54,475 bases of DNA from Actinoplanes philippinensis (GTDB lineage: Bacteria > Actinomycetota > Actinomycetes > Mycobacteriales > Micromonosporaceae), in the NCBI RefSeq assembly GCF_900113015.1, contig NZ_FONV01000033.1, forward strand, positions 1-54,475, in the 5' to 3' direction. Both the position numbers and the translations under genes were made by a program. Shown here one piece after another: positions 26,481 through 33,472 of the stretch (the stretch's first letter is position 1; each line of letters starts with the position of its first letter). Below the pieces are notes generated by a model. That model ran no database searches. It was not told where the DNA came from and saw only the letters and a list, made by a program, of their open reading frames with translations.

Positions 26481-27394
26481 CGTTCGATCATCCGGGCCTG
26501 CTCTACCGGGGCGACGGCGACTACCTGCATGTCACCACCGGGTTCGTCCGGGAGGCGGTGGCCGCCGGGGACGCGGTGCTCGTCGCCGTGACCGGGCATC
26601 GTCTCCGGTCGCTGCGCGACGCGCTGTCCGATGTCGCCGGGGCGGTGTCGTTCACCGACATGGCCACCGCCGGCCGCAATCCCGGCCGGATCATCCCCGG
26701 GCTGCTGCTGGCGTTCGCGTCGACTCACGCCGAGCGGCGGATCTCGGTCGTGGGCGAGCCGATCCGGCCCGGCCGCTCCGCCGTCGAGTACCCGGCCTGC
26801 GCTCAGCACGAGGCACTGATCAACGCGGTGTTCGCGGGGCGGGACGCGGCGATCCTGTGCCCCTATGACGCGGGCCACCTCGAATCGGCCACCGTCGACG
26901 ACGTGTGGCGCAGCCACCCCGTGATGATCGTCGACGGGCGGCGGCGCGACAGCCCGTCGTTCACCGACCCGTATGCCACGGCCGCGCGTTTCAACCTGCC
27001 GCTGCCGGCGGCGCCCAGCGGCGCGGCCCGGCTCACGTATGCGGCGGCCGGCGACCTGAGCCGCGTCCGGCGCTTCACCGGGCGGCACGCCGTCGAGGCC
27101 GGGCTGCCCGGGGCACGGGTGGAGGATCTGGTCACGGCGGTCAACGAGCTCGCCGAGAACACCCTGGTGCACACCGCGGGCGGTGGGAGCGTCACCGTCT
27201 GGGTGGAGGACGCCCGGTTCGTCTGCCAGGTCGGCGATCAGGGTTTCGTCGCCGATCCGCTGGCCGGGCGGATCCCGGCGGACCCGCGGGTGCCCGGCGG
27301 GCGGGGGCTGCTGCTCGCCCACTACCTGTGCGACCTGGTGCGGCTGCACACCCAGCCGGGCGCCACCACCATTCGTCTGCACATGGCGCTGTAG
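26477..27394 (+). CDS. MEDS sensor protein with anti-sigma-type HATPase domain
   Basis: This 305-aa protein has an N-terminal MEDS domain (about 3-160: DHPGLLYRGDGDYLHVTTGF, GEPIRPGRSAVEYPACAQHE). A C-terminal GHKL ATPase domain of the RsbW/SpoIIAB type follows, with AVNELAENTLVHTAGGG (N box), CQVGDQGFVADPLAG and GGRGLLLAHYLCDLV (G box). Such proteins bind STAS antagonists and sigma factors. It starts at a GTG overlapping the stop of the MEDS-STAS gene and is probably made in balance with it. The HAD gene begins 9 bases downstream. Confidence 0.8.
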   Translation: MTFDHPGLLYRGDGDYLHVTTGFVREAVAAGDAVLVAVTGHRLRSLRDALSDVAGAVSFTDMATAGRNPGRIIPGLLLAFASTHAERRISVVGEPIRPGRSAVEYPACAQHEALINAVFAGRDAAILCPYDAGHLESATVDDVWRSHPVMIVDGRRRDSPSFTDPYATAARFNLPLPAAPSGAARLTYAAAGDLSRVRRFTGRHAVEAGLPGARVEDLVTAVNELAENTLVHTAGGGSVTVWVEDARFVCQVGDQGFVADPLAGRIPADPRVPGGRGLLLAHYLCDLVRLHTQPGATTIRLHMAL

Positions 27395-27402
27395 GGGACC
27401 GT

Positions 27403-28017
27403 ATGCCGCTGCTGCTCGTCGACCTCGACAACACGCTGATCGACCGGGATGCCGCCTTCCGCAGTGCCGTCACCGACTTCCTCGACGAGCAGGGGCTCCC
27501 GGCCGCCGACGTCGACTGGGTGATGAGCGTCGACGCCGGCGGATACACCGACCGTGACCAGGTCGCGGCTGCCATGGCCGGACGGTTCGGGGCGCGCGGT
27601 GTCCGTACCCTCCTGGACGGCGGCGCAGCCGATCGGGTCGTTCTCACCGCGCCGGTCGCCGATGAGCTTCGCCGGGTTCGCGCCGCCGGATGGACGTGCG
27701 TCATCGTCACCAACGGGCGGACCGTCCAGCAGGAGGCGAAGATCCGCAACTGCGGCCTGGACCGTCTCGTCGACGGGTGGGTGATCTCCCAGGCGGCCGG
27801 CTGCCGCAAACCCGATCCGGCGATCTTCCGGGCGGCGGGCGCCGATCTGGCCGGCGCCTGGATGATCGGTGACTCGGCACACGCCGACATCGCCGGGGCG
27901 GCAGCGTTGGGCCTGACCAGCGTGTGGGTGTCCGGTGGGCGGCCGTGGACCGAGGCCGCCCACCGCCCGACGCACACGGCCGCCGACATCGTCACCGCCC
28001 TGGGGCTGGTGTCATAG
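27403..28017 (+). CDS. HAD family hydrolase
   Basis: This 204-aa HAD phosphatase-like protein shows motif I DLDNTLIDRD (nucleophile Asp), motif II VIVTNG, motif III GCRKPDPAIF (Lys) and motif IV MIGDSAHADIAGA. A helical cap lies between motifs I and II. It probably removes phosphate from a small metabolite. It lies 9 bp after the MEDS/ATPase gene and completes that run. Its last six bases overlap the end of the convergent DoxX-like gene. Confidence 0.85.
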   Translation: MPLLLVDLDNTLIDRDAAFRSAVTDFLDEQGLPAADVDWVMSVDAGGYTDRDQVAAAMAGRFGARGVRTLLDGGAADRVVLTAPVADELRRVRAAGWTCVIVTNGRTVQQEAKIRNCGLDRLVDGWVISQAAGCRKPDPAIFRAAGADLAGAWMIGDSAHADIAGAAALGLTSVWVSGGRPWTEAAHRPTHTAADIVTALGLVS

Positions 28018-28362
28018 CCAGATCAGCGCGACGCTCGCCGCCAGCAGCGCGATGTTGAGCCCGATCACCTTCGCCTCGCCGCGCGACAGGTGCACGGTGA
28101 TCCCACCGATCTGGATCAGGGACAGCCCCGCCGCGGCGGCGGTGGCCAGCCACGGGGCGATCCCGGTGAGCGGCGGCAGGATCAGCCCGGCGGCGCCGGC
28201 CAGCTCCAGCACGCCGATCACCCGGACCACGGTCATCGGCGTGCGGTCGACCCAGCCCATCATCGGGAGCAGCTGCTCGCGGCTCTGCACGACCTTCTTC
28301 CCTCCCGCATATCCGTAGAAAACCGCCAGCAGGACAGCGAGCACCCAATGAACGATGTGCAT
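28012..28362 (-). CDS. DoxX-like membrane protein
   Basis: This 116-aa protein is the size of DoxX/DoxD-like proteins, with four predicted membrane helices (about 4-22, 45-63, 68-88, 95-114). It shows the characteristic GYAGGKKVVQSREQL after helix 1 and GVLELAGAAGLILPP in helix 2. The ATG at 28362 is preceded by AAAGG at good spacing. It is divergent from an HxlR-type regulator and likely controlled by it; DoxX proteins often accompany redox- or electrophile-responsive regulators. Confidence 0.8.
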   Translation of the reverse strand: MHIVHWVLAVLLAVFYGYAGGKKVVQSREQLLPMMGWVDRTPMTVVRVIGVLELAGAAGLILPPLTGIAPWLATAAAAGLSLIQIGGITVHLSRGEAKVIGLNIALLAASVALIWL

Positions 28363-28391
28363 GGTCAGGCCTTTCCCGATGGTTACCATCC

Positions 28392-28450
28392 GTAAGTGGC
28401 CACATCATGCGGTACTTTCATGTGGCTTACAAAAGGCACAGGGATGTGCC
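28392..28450. promoter_or_regulatory. Inverted repeats between doxX-like and hxlR-like genes
   Basis: Two dyads lie in the divergent intergenic region. GTAAGTGGCCACAT (28392-28405) matches ATGTGGCTTAC (28420-28430) with a two-base bulge. GGCACA-GGGA-TGTGCC (28435-28450) is an exact 6-bp dyad. Both fit operators for a winged-helix dimer such as the adjacent HxlR protein. Confidence 0.5.
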
Positions 28451-28473
28451 TTACCGACAAGGAGCTGTCACCG

Positions 28474-28845
28474 GTGGACTACGAGCACACCTGCATGATC
28501 CGCGGCGACGGAGGGCGTGCGCTGCGGCGCATCCTCGACCAGATCTGCAACAAATGGACGCTGCTCGTGGTCGCCACCCTCGATCAGGGGACGCTTCGTT
28601 TCACCGATCTCCACCACCAGATTCCGGGTATCTCCCAGCGGATGCTGACCCTGACACTGCGCAATCTGGAGCGGGACGGATTGATCACCCGTACCGTTCA
28701 CGCCGAGGTTCCGCCGCGTGTCGAATACGCCCTCACGGCCACCGGCAAAAGCCTGATCCCGCCCGCGTTGTCGCTGGCCAAGTGGGCGATCACCCACGCG
28801 CCGGGGATCGAGGCGGCGAGGGAGGCCCATACCCAGAAGAATTAG
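28474..28845 (+). CDS. HxlR family transcriptional regulator
   Basis: This 123-aa winged-helix protein matches HxlR/YodB-type regulators: ILDQICNKWTLLVVATLDQG, RFTDLHHQIPGISQRMLTLT (recognition helix), LRNLERDGLITRTVHAEVPP and RVEYALTATGKSL. A cysteine near the N-terminus (HTCMIRGD) is in the place where redox- or quinone-sensing relatives carry theirs. The GTG at 28474 is chosen because AAGGAG lies 9 bases upstream. An in-frame ATG at 28444 overlaps an operator-like dyad. It probably represses itself and the divergent DoxX gene. Confidence 0.83.
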   Translation: MDYEHTCMIRGDGGRALRRILDQICNKWTLLVVATLDQGTLRFTDLHHQIPGISQRMLTLTLRNLERDGLITRTVHAEVPPRVEYALTATGKSLIPPALSLAKWAITHAPGIEAAREAHTQKN

Positions 28846-28992
28846 GGGTACGGCCACACCTCCCACAACCGCAGCCACCGGCTCTCCGCCTCCGGCGGCT
28901 GCCGCCGGTTCATTCGGCCGCTCTCCATTTCACGACGATCGAGATCGCCCGATCGTGCGCCGTTTCGGCGGGCTTTCCGGGCGCCACCGAAA

Positions 28993-29379
28993 TCAGGACG
29001 TGTACAGGCAGAACGGGTGACCGGCCGGGTCGAGCAGCACCCGCACGTTCTTCTGTGGCTGGTGATCGGGCAACTCCGCACCGAGCCGGACAGCGTGCGC
29101 CACCGCGGACTCCAGATCGGTGACCTCGAAATCCAGATGCAGCATCATCTGCTGCCGGCCGCCCTCGGCGGGCCACACCGGCCGCACGTAGTCCGGATTG
29201 TGCTGAACCATCAGGTAGGCGACGCCCTCACCGAGGTCGAGCACGATGTTGCCGGGCTCACGCCGCCAGATCGACCAGCCCCGAAGCTCCGCATAGAACG
29301 TGGCCAGCACCTCCACGTCGGGCGCGTCGAGCACGACACCCCACCAGTCGGAACGGGCCCAGCGATCGGTCTCCGGCAT
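28993..29379 (-). CDS. VOC family (glyoxalase/bleomycin-resistance-like) protein
   Basis: This 128-aa protein is the length of a single VOC unit pair. It contains WGVVLDAPDVEVLATFYAEL, an MLHLDFEVTDLESAVAHAVRLGA central strand-helix unit, and VLLDPAGHPFCLYTS at the end, the typical signature of actinobacterial VOC proteins. It could be a metal-dependent enzyme or a drug-binding protein; the function is not deducible. It sits between the HxlR gene and the DinB gene, both separated from it by short gaps. Confidence 0.82.
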   Translation of the reverse strand: MPETDRWARSDWWGVVLDAPDVEVLATFYAELRGWSIWRREPGNIVLDLGEGVAYLMVQHNPDYVRPVWPAEGGRQQMMLHLDFEVTDLESAVAHAVRLGAELPDHQPQKNVRVLLDPAGHPFCLYTS

Positions 29380-29424
29380 ACCCTCACGCTACCCACCGCG
29401 AGGGTCCGCCGGGGGAGCGCGGCC

Positions 29425-29898
29425 TCAGCCGGCGAGGATCTGCTCCCGGAGGATGTCGGCGTGGCCGCAGTGCTGGGCGATCTCCCGCAGGAAGTGGAGG
29501 TAGATCCAGCGCAGCGGCACCGGCCCGCGACGGTTGCCGGTCACCACGTCGTCCAGGTCGAGGCCGGCCACAGCGGCCCGGGACGCTTCGCAGGCCGCCC
29601 GGTACGCGGTTCGCACACTGTCGATGGTGTCGCTCTCGTCGAGCACGAACGACTCGTCCGGTGTGGCCGGAATGCCGATCTCGCTGCGCGGCCGCCCGGT
29701 GATCGCCTCGTCGAACCACACCTTCTCCACGAAGGTGACATGTTTGACCAGCCCGAGCAGTGTCGTCCGCGACGTCACGAGCCGTCGCCGGGCCTGCTCC
29801 TCGGTCAGCCCGTCCAGGCTCTCGTCGAGCGCCGCCCGGTGTTCCTCGAGGAACGACTCCCACTGAACCCGCAGCGGCTGATCGATCACGTCATCCAT
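29425..29898 (-). CDS. DinB family (DUF664-type) protein
   Basis: This 157-aa four-helix protein shows RTTLLGLVKHVTFVEKVWF in the second helix and YLHFLREIAQHCGHADILRE in the last. These supply the three His residues expected to bind a metal. Proteins of this type may be thiol-dependent transferases related to mycothiol-using enzymes, but this one has no assigned reaction. The ATG at 29898 was chosen because coding character disappears upstream. Confidence 0.82.
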   Translation of the reverse strand: MDDVIDQPLRVQWESFLEEHRAALDESLDGLTEEQARRRLVTSRTTLLGLVKHVTFVEKVWFDEAITGRPRSEIGIPATPDESFVLDESDTIDSVRTAYRAACEASRAAVAGLDLDDVVTGNRRGPVPLRWIYLHFLREIAQHCGHADILREQILAG

Positions 29899-29956
29899 CG
29901 GCACCGCCCCAGCCTGCCACGCCCCGCGCCGGCGCCTGCCGCGAACCCCCACCCCT

Positions 29957-30157
29957 GTCACCGGCGCGTGGCGCCGGGCGCCGGGGTGGGCGTCACCGTC
30001 TCGTGGCGCGGGTCGCCGGGCGTCGGGGTCGGCGTCATCGTCTCGTGACGTGTGTCGCCGGGTGCCGGGTCGGGGTCATCGTCTCGTGGCGCGGGTCATC
30101 GGGTGCCGGGTCGGGGTCACCGTCTCGTGGCGCGGGTCATCGGGTGCCGGGGTCGGC
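29957..30157. repeat. 41-42 bp tandem repeat, about five copies, overlapping a gene end
   Basis: Units beginning GTCACCGTCTCGTGGCGCGG or GTCATCGTCTCGTGGCGCGG start at about 29992, 30034, 30075 and 30116, with a more diverged copy at 29957. The last unit covers the final codons and stop of the half-PPDK gene, so that protein's C-terminus (DPGTR) is encoded by the repeat. Confidence 0.85.
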
Positions 30158-31423
30158 CCAGGTCAGCAGACGGCTCAGGTGGGGGTCGGTGTCGGCTGTC
30201 GTGGTCTCGGCGGGGCCGGCGACCACGTCACCGCCGGCGCCGTCGATGGTGAGCACGGACCCCTCGGCGAGCGTGCCGCCCGGCACGTGAACGCACCCCG
30301 CCACCGCATCGACGGTGAGAGCGGCCGCACCGACCACGGCGGGCCGCCCGAGCGAACGGGCCACCACCGCGGCGTGACTGGTGGGCCCGCCGACCGTGGT
30401 GACGATGCCCGCGGCCGCCGCCAGCCCGTGCATGTCGAGTGGTGAGGTGTGTGGCCGGACCAGAATGACGGGACCTTCCGCCGCCATCCGGACGGCCCGG
30501 TCGGCGGTGAGCGCGATCCGGCCGGACGCCACGCCGGGACTCGCGCCGACACCCCGGGTCAGCACCGCCGTGCCCACCCGGATCCGCGGGGTCCGGGCCG
30601 CGCGCAGCTGACCTGCCGAAACCCGGCGCACGGCGGTGGCGCGGTCGATGAGCCCTTCGTCGGCGAGGTCCACCGCGGCCCGCACGGCCGCCCGCCCCGC
30701 CAGCCCACCCGGCCGCACCTGCAGGAACCACAACCGGCCCGACTCGTACGTGAACTCGACGTGGCACACGTCCCGGTGGTGGCGTTCCACCCGGTCGAGT
30801 CCGTCGAGCAGAGCCGCCCACACCACGGGTTCGCGGTCGGCGAGCTCACCGAGCGGGCGGGTCGCCACCCGGCCGGAGACGACGTCGTCGCCCCGGTGCC
30901 CGAACAGCACATCGCCGTAGGGGCCTTTGACACCCGTGCCGGGGTCACGGCTGAACGCGACCCCGCTGCCACTGTGCTCGTCGCGATCGCCGTACACCAT
31001 CGCCTGCACGATGACCGCCGTGCCCAAATTGTGCGGAATGCCGTGCAGCTCCCGATAGGACACCGCCCGTGGACTGTCCCACGACGCGAACACCGTCTCG
31101 ACGGCCTCCCCGAGCGGGCCCCGCACGTCGAGGACGGTGGTCATCATGCCCGGCATCGACACGGCTGCCCCGGACCGCACCGACACCGGCAGCGGCCGGC
31201 CGGTCGCGGCCTCGAGATCACGCATCGCGTCGTCCAGGGAAGTCGTCAGCCCGTCCGGCAGACGCCCGTCCTCCAGGAATTTCCGGCACGCGGCCGGGGA
31301 GACGGCGAACCCGGCGGGCACCGGCAGCCCGAGCCGCATCAACGTGACCAGCCCGGCTCCCTTGCCGCCGAGAATCCCGGCGTCGGCGGGTGTGGACGGC
31401 GCCAGGACGTGCAGGTGGGTCAT
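30137..31423 (-). CDS. Half-size pyruvate phosphate dikinase-like protein (ATP-grasp plus phosphohistidine domain)
   Basis: This 428-aa protein matches the N-terminal half of pyruvate phosphate dikinase. The ATP-grasp part has GGKGAGLVTLMRLGLPVP, PVSVRSGAAVSMPGMMTTVL and VAFSRDPGTGVKGPYGDVLF (about 15-265). A swivelling domain has the phosphorylatable His in GGPTSHAAVVARSLGRPAV (about residue 360). The C-terminal PEP/pyruvate-binding barrel of about 350 residues is missing. It can plausibly phosphorylate its own His from ATP, but the acceptor is unknown. It overlaps by 4 bases the upstream winged-helix gene. Its 3' end lies in a tandem repeat. Confidence 0.8.
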   Translation of the reverse strand: MTHLHVLAPSTPADAGILGGKGAGLVTLMRLGLPVPAGFAVSPAACRKFLEDGRLPDGLTTSLDDAMRDLEAATGRPLPVSVRSGAAVSMPGMMTTVLDVRGPLGEAVETVFASWDSPRAVSYRELHGIPHNLGTAVIVQAMVYGDRDEHSGSGVAFSRDPGTGVKGPYGDVLFGHRGDDVVSGRVATRPLGELADREPVVWAALLDGLDRVERHHRDVCHVEFTYESGRLWFLQVRPGGLAGRAAVRAAVDLADEGLIDRATAVRRVSAGQLRAARTPRIRVGTAVLTRGVGASPGVASGRIALTADRAVRMAAEGPVILVRPHTSPLDMHGLAAAAGIVTTVGGPTSHAAVVARSLGRPAVVGAAALTVDAVAGCVHVPGGTLAEGSVLTIDGAGGDVVAGPAETTTADTDPHLSRLLTWADPGTR

Positions 31424-32019
31424 CGCGGGATCCCCAGCGTGACCAGCAGGTCTTCGTGGAGTTGGAACCACACGTTGTGATACGAGGTGGTGGTGTCGGC
31501 AAGATGTTCCAGCTTGCCGGCCTTCGCCAGGTCGAGCGCCGCCGTGAGCCGCCCCCGATACCGACCGAACCGTGGGAGCGTCGCGCTCAACGCCGAACAG
31601 ACGTCCGAGGCGCGCCGATCGAGGTCGACGAAACGGGCGAGGACCCGTGCGTCGTACGCCGGATCGGTGTGATCGTTGACCTCGGCGACCCCGTCGACCG
31701 GCCGCATGTGCCAGGCCGTGCAGAGATCCATCAGCTCCGGGTTGAGGATCATGAACGCCTCGTACGCCGTCGTGACCGCTGCCCGGCTCCCCGCCGCGTC
31801 CAGCTCCTCGGCGACCAGGCGAGCGTCCGCGGTTTTGCCCGCTGCGGTCAGACCCCAACCCCCGAACGCGCCGGAGGTACGGGTGACAAGCCCGCCAACC
31901 GCAAGATCAATGAGCCGTGACTCGGCGTCGGACGGGGTCAGGCCCGCGGTGTCGGCCACCCGTTGCAGATCGGTGAACCCCAGGCAGCGCAACGTGTGCA
32001 GCACCAGCAGATCGGTCAC
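31420..32019 (-). CDS. Winged-helix protein of unknown function, operonic with the half-PPDK
   Basis: This 199-aa protein starts with a MarR-like winged helix (about 1-70: LLVLHTLRCLGFTDLQRVAD, DAESRLIDLAVGGLVTRT, WGLTAAGKTAD). A mostly helical C-terminal part rich in charged residues follows, with no cysteine motif and no membrane segment. Start (GTG) and stop both overlap neighbours by 4 bases, so it is part of a strictly coupled three-gene unit. It could regulate the operon or serve as a partner or substrate of the histidine-phosphorylating enzyme. Neither can be decided from sequence. Confidence 0.7.
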   Translation of the reverse strand: MTDLLVLHTLRCLGFTDLQRVADTAGLTPSDAESRLIDLAVGGLVTRTSGAFGGWGLTAAGKTADARLVAEELDAAGSRAAVTTAYEAFMILNPELMDLCTAWHMRPVDGVAEVNDHTDPAYDARVLARFVDLDRRASDVCSALSATLPRFGRYRGRLTAALDLAKAGKLEHLADTTTSYHNVWFQLHEDLLVTLGIPR

Positions 32020-33233
32020 GGCTGCCCCGCCCCACCGTCACGGAGGGCCACCGCCACGGCATGCCCCGCCCCGCGCCCCGAGGCCCACGCGACGATCCGC
32101 CCCCCACGGATCCGCACCGCGATCTCGGTCTCGTCGCCCACGGAGAAGTCGCGCCGAACCGGCGTCGACGTCGAACCGCCGGACAGCCCTCGCCGGGAGC
32201 CGGTGGAGTGTTCCGGCATCGAGGCGGAGCGAGGGCCCGGCACGGCATCGGCCGGGTGGTGTGGCGGAGAGCCGGTCGTGTGGTCCGATGGCGAGCCGGT
32301 CAGGGCGGCCTCGACGGCAGCGGCCAGGGATGGGCCGTCGTCGAGCTCGATGTGGAGGGTGCTCGCGACACCCACGGGGAAGGAGCGCCGCAGGCAGACG
32401 GTCAGATCGGTGAGGCGCAGGCGGGCCAGGGCTCCGGTCTCCGCCGGGTCGCTGGAGACCACGGCGACCGTGACCTGATCGTCGGGGGCGGCGGCGCGGA
32501 CCGCCTCCTCGGCGGCGCCGAGCCGGGCCGTGCCGAGGATCACCAGCAGGCCGTCGCCGCCGACGCCGTCCGGTGGGGTCCAGGGGGCGTCGCAGCGCTC
32601 GGCGGGGGGAACGAAAGCCAGGTGCGGCGGGTCCCACTCGTCGGTCAGGGGGATGCCGGCCAGGTGCCCGCACGCGCGGGTGAGGTCGAACAGGTCACCG
32701 AAACCGGGGGCCGTGCCGGCCAGGTGGTCGGCGCCGTGCAGCAGGGTGAGCATGAGCTCGGCCAGGCGGACCCGGCGCCGGGCGACCGGAGGACAAGCCT
32801 CCAGGGCGCGGGCCAGCAGCAGCGCCTCCAGTTTGGTGATCTGGGCCAGGGCGGCGCGGCCGGGCTCGTCGTCGAACACCCCGGCCACCGAGCGGGAGCG
32901 CAGGCGCCCGCCGGCCGCGGTGTCGCCGGCCAGCGGCAGACGCTCCAGCCAGGCGCGCGCGAAACCCTCGGCGGCCGCCGTCACGGGGATGACCTCGGGC
33001 AGGTCGAGGGCCGCGGCGGCATGCCACGGCGCGTGGTCGAGCAGGACCGCCAGGTAGAGCGATCGTTTGCCGGCGAAATTCGAATACACCGCCCCGCGGG
33101 TGAGGTCGGCGCGCGCCGCGATCCGGTCGATCTTGGCGTCGGCATAGCCGTGCTCCGCGAACTCCTCGACCGCCGCGTCGAGGACCGCGGATCGGGTCCG
33201 GGCCTGCTGTTGCGCCCTCGTCAACCGCACCAT
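32016..33233 (-). CDS. TetR family regulator with an extra C-terminal domain
   Basis: This 405-aa protein is twice the usual TetR size. Residues 1-65 form a TetR helix-turn-helix (AVLDAAVEEFAEHGYADAKI, AARADLTRGAVYSNFAGKRS). About 66-190 is a ligand-binding helical domain. Residues about 200-310 appear to be a separate alpha/beta unit (GLLVILGTARLGAAEEAV, DQVTVAVVSSDPAETGAL). A Pro/Ser-rich linker leads to a short last segment of basic-acidic strands. The ATG at 33233 is used; a TTG 9 bases upstream has a better-spaced GGAGG. It heads the TetR - winged-helix - half-PPDK operon. Confidence 0.78.
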   Translation of the reverse strand: MVRLTRAQQQARTRSAVLDAAVEEFAEHGYADAKIDRIAARADLTRGAVYSNFAGKRSLYLAVLLDHAPWHAAAALDLPEVIPVTAAAEGFARAWLERLPLAGDTAAGGRLRSRSVAGVFDDEPGRAALAQITKLEALLLARALEACPPVARRRVRLAELMLTLLHGADHLAGTAPGFGDLFDLTRACGHLAGIPLTDEWDPPHLAFVPPAERCDAPWTPPDGVGGDGLLVILGTARLGAAEEAVRAAAPDDQVTVAVVSSDPAETGALARLRLTDLTVCLRRSFPVGVASTLHIELDDGPSLAAAVEAALTGSPSDHTTGSPPHHPADAVPGPRSASMPEHSTGSRRGLSGGSTSTPVRRDFSVGDETEIAVRIRGGRIVAWASGRGAGHAVAVALRDGGAGQP

Positions 33234-33277
33234 GCCCGCCAAGATACCTCCACCATCGGGATGATGAGAACATCCGG

Positions 33278-33315
33278 AAAATGACTGGCCGCCCGCGTAC
33301 GGGCTCGGCTAGGGT
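33278..33315 (+). promoter_or_regulatory. WhiB7-like promoter for the ABC-F gene
   Basis: AAAAT at 33278-33282 lies three bases before a weak -35 region (TGGCCG, 33286-33291). An 18-base spacer and a -10 element TAGGGT (33310-33315) follow. An AT-rich block immediately upstream of a poor -35 is the known layout of WhiB7-activated promoters of intrinsic resistance genes. The transcript would start at or next to the leader ORF's ATG. Confidence 0.45.
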
Positions 33316-33322
33316 CTGCGGC

Positions 33323-33367
33323 ATGTTCGAGGGAATCGCGTTCATGAGGTTGCGCAGCGGCCGCTGA
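33323..33367 (+). CDS. Leader peptide ORF with MRLR motif upstream of the ABC-F gene
   Basis: A 14-codon ORF (MFEGIAFMRLRSGR) lies 105 bp before the ABC-F start. Its second half, MRLR, is the macrolide arrest sequence known from the ErmD leader peptide. It could be translated leaderlessly from the ATG at 33323, or from the ATG at 33344 behind GAGGGA, giving MRLRSGR. The stop codon lies at the end of the 12-bp palindrome CAGCGGCCGCTG. This is the arrangement expected of ribosome-stalling control of an antibiotic resistance gene. It is inferred from motif and position. Confidence 0.55.
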   Translation: MFEGIAFMRLRSGR

Positions 33368-33418
33368 CGGCGGCGCTGCCTGCATCGACCTGCACCATGC
33401 CCGCCGTCTCGGCGTCCT

Positions 33419-33446
33419 GCCGGGCGGTCGCATCCGGCTGCCCGGC
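33419..33446 (+). promoter_or_regulatory. Possible attenuator hairpin before the ABC-F gene
   Basis: GCCGGGC (33419-33425) pairs exactly with GCCCGGC (33440-33446) across a 14-base loop, between leader ORF and ABC-F start. Upstream, the palindrome at 33355-33366 can alternatively pair with GGCGCTG-containing sequence at about 33371-33378. The arms could form mutually exclusive structures controlled by ribosome stalling. There is no U-tract. Confidence 0.35.
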
Positions 33447-33472
33447 TCACTCTCGAGCTGCGGAGCACACCC

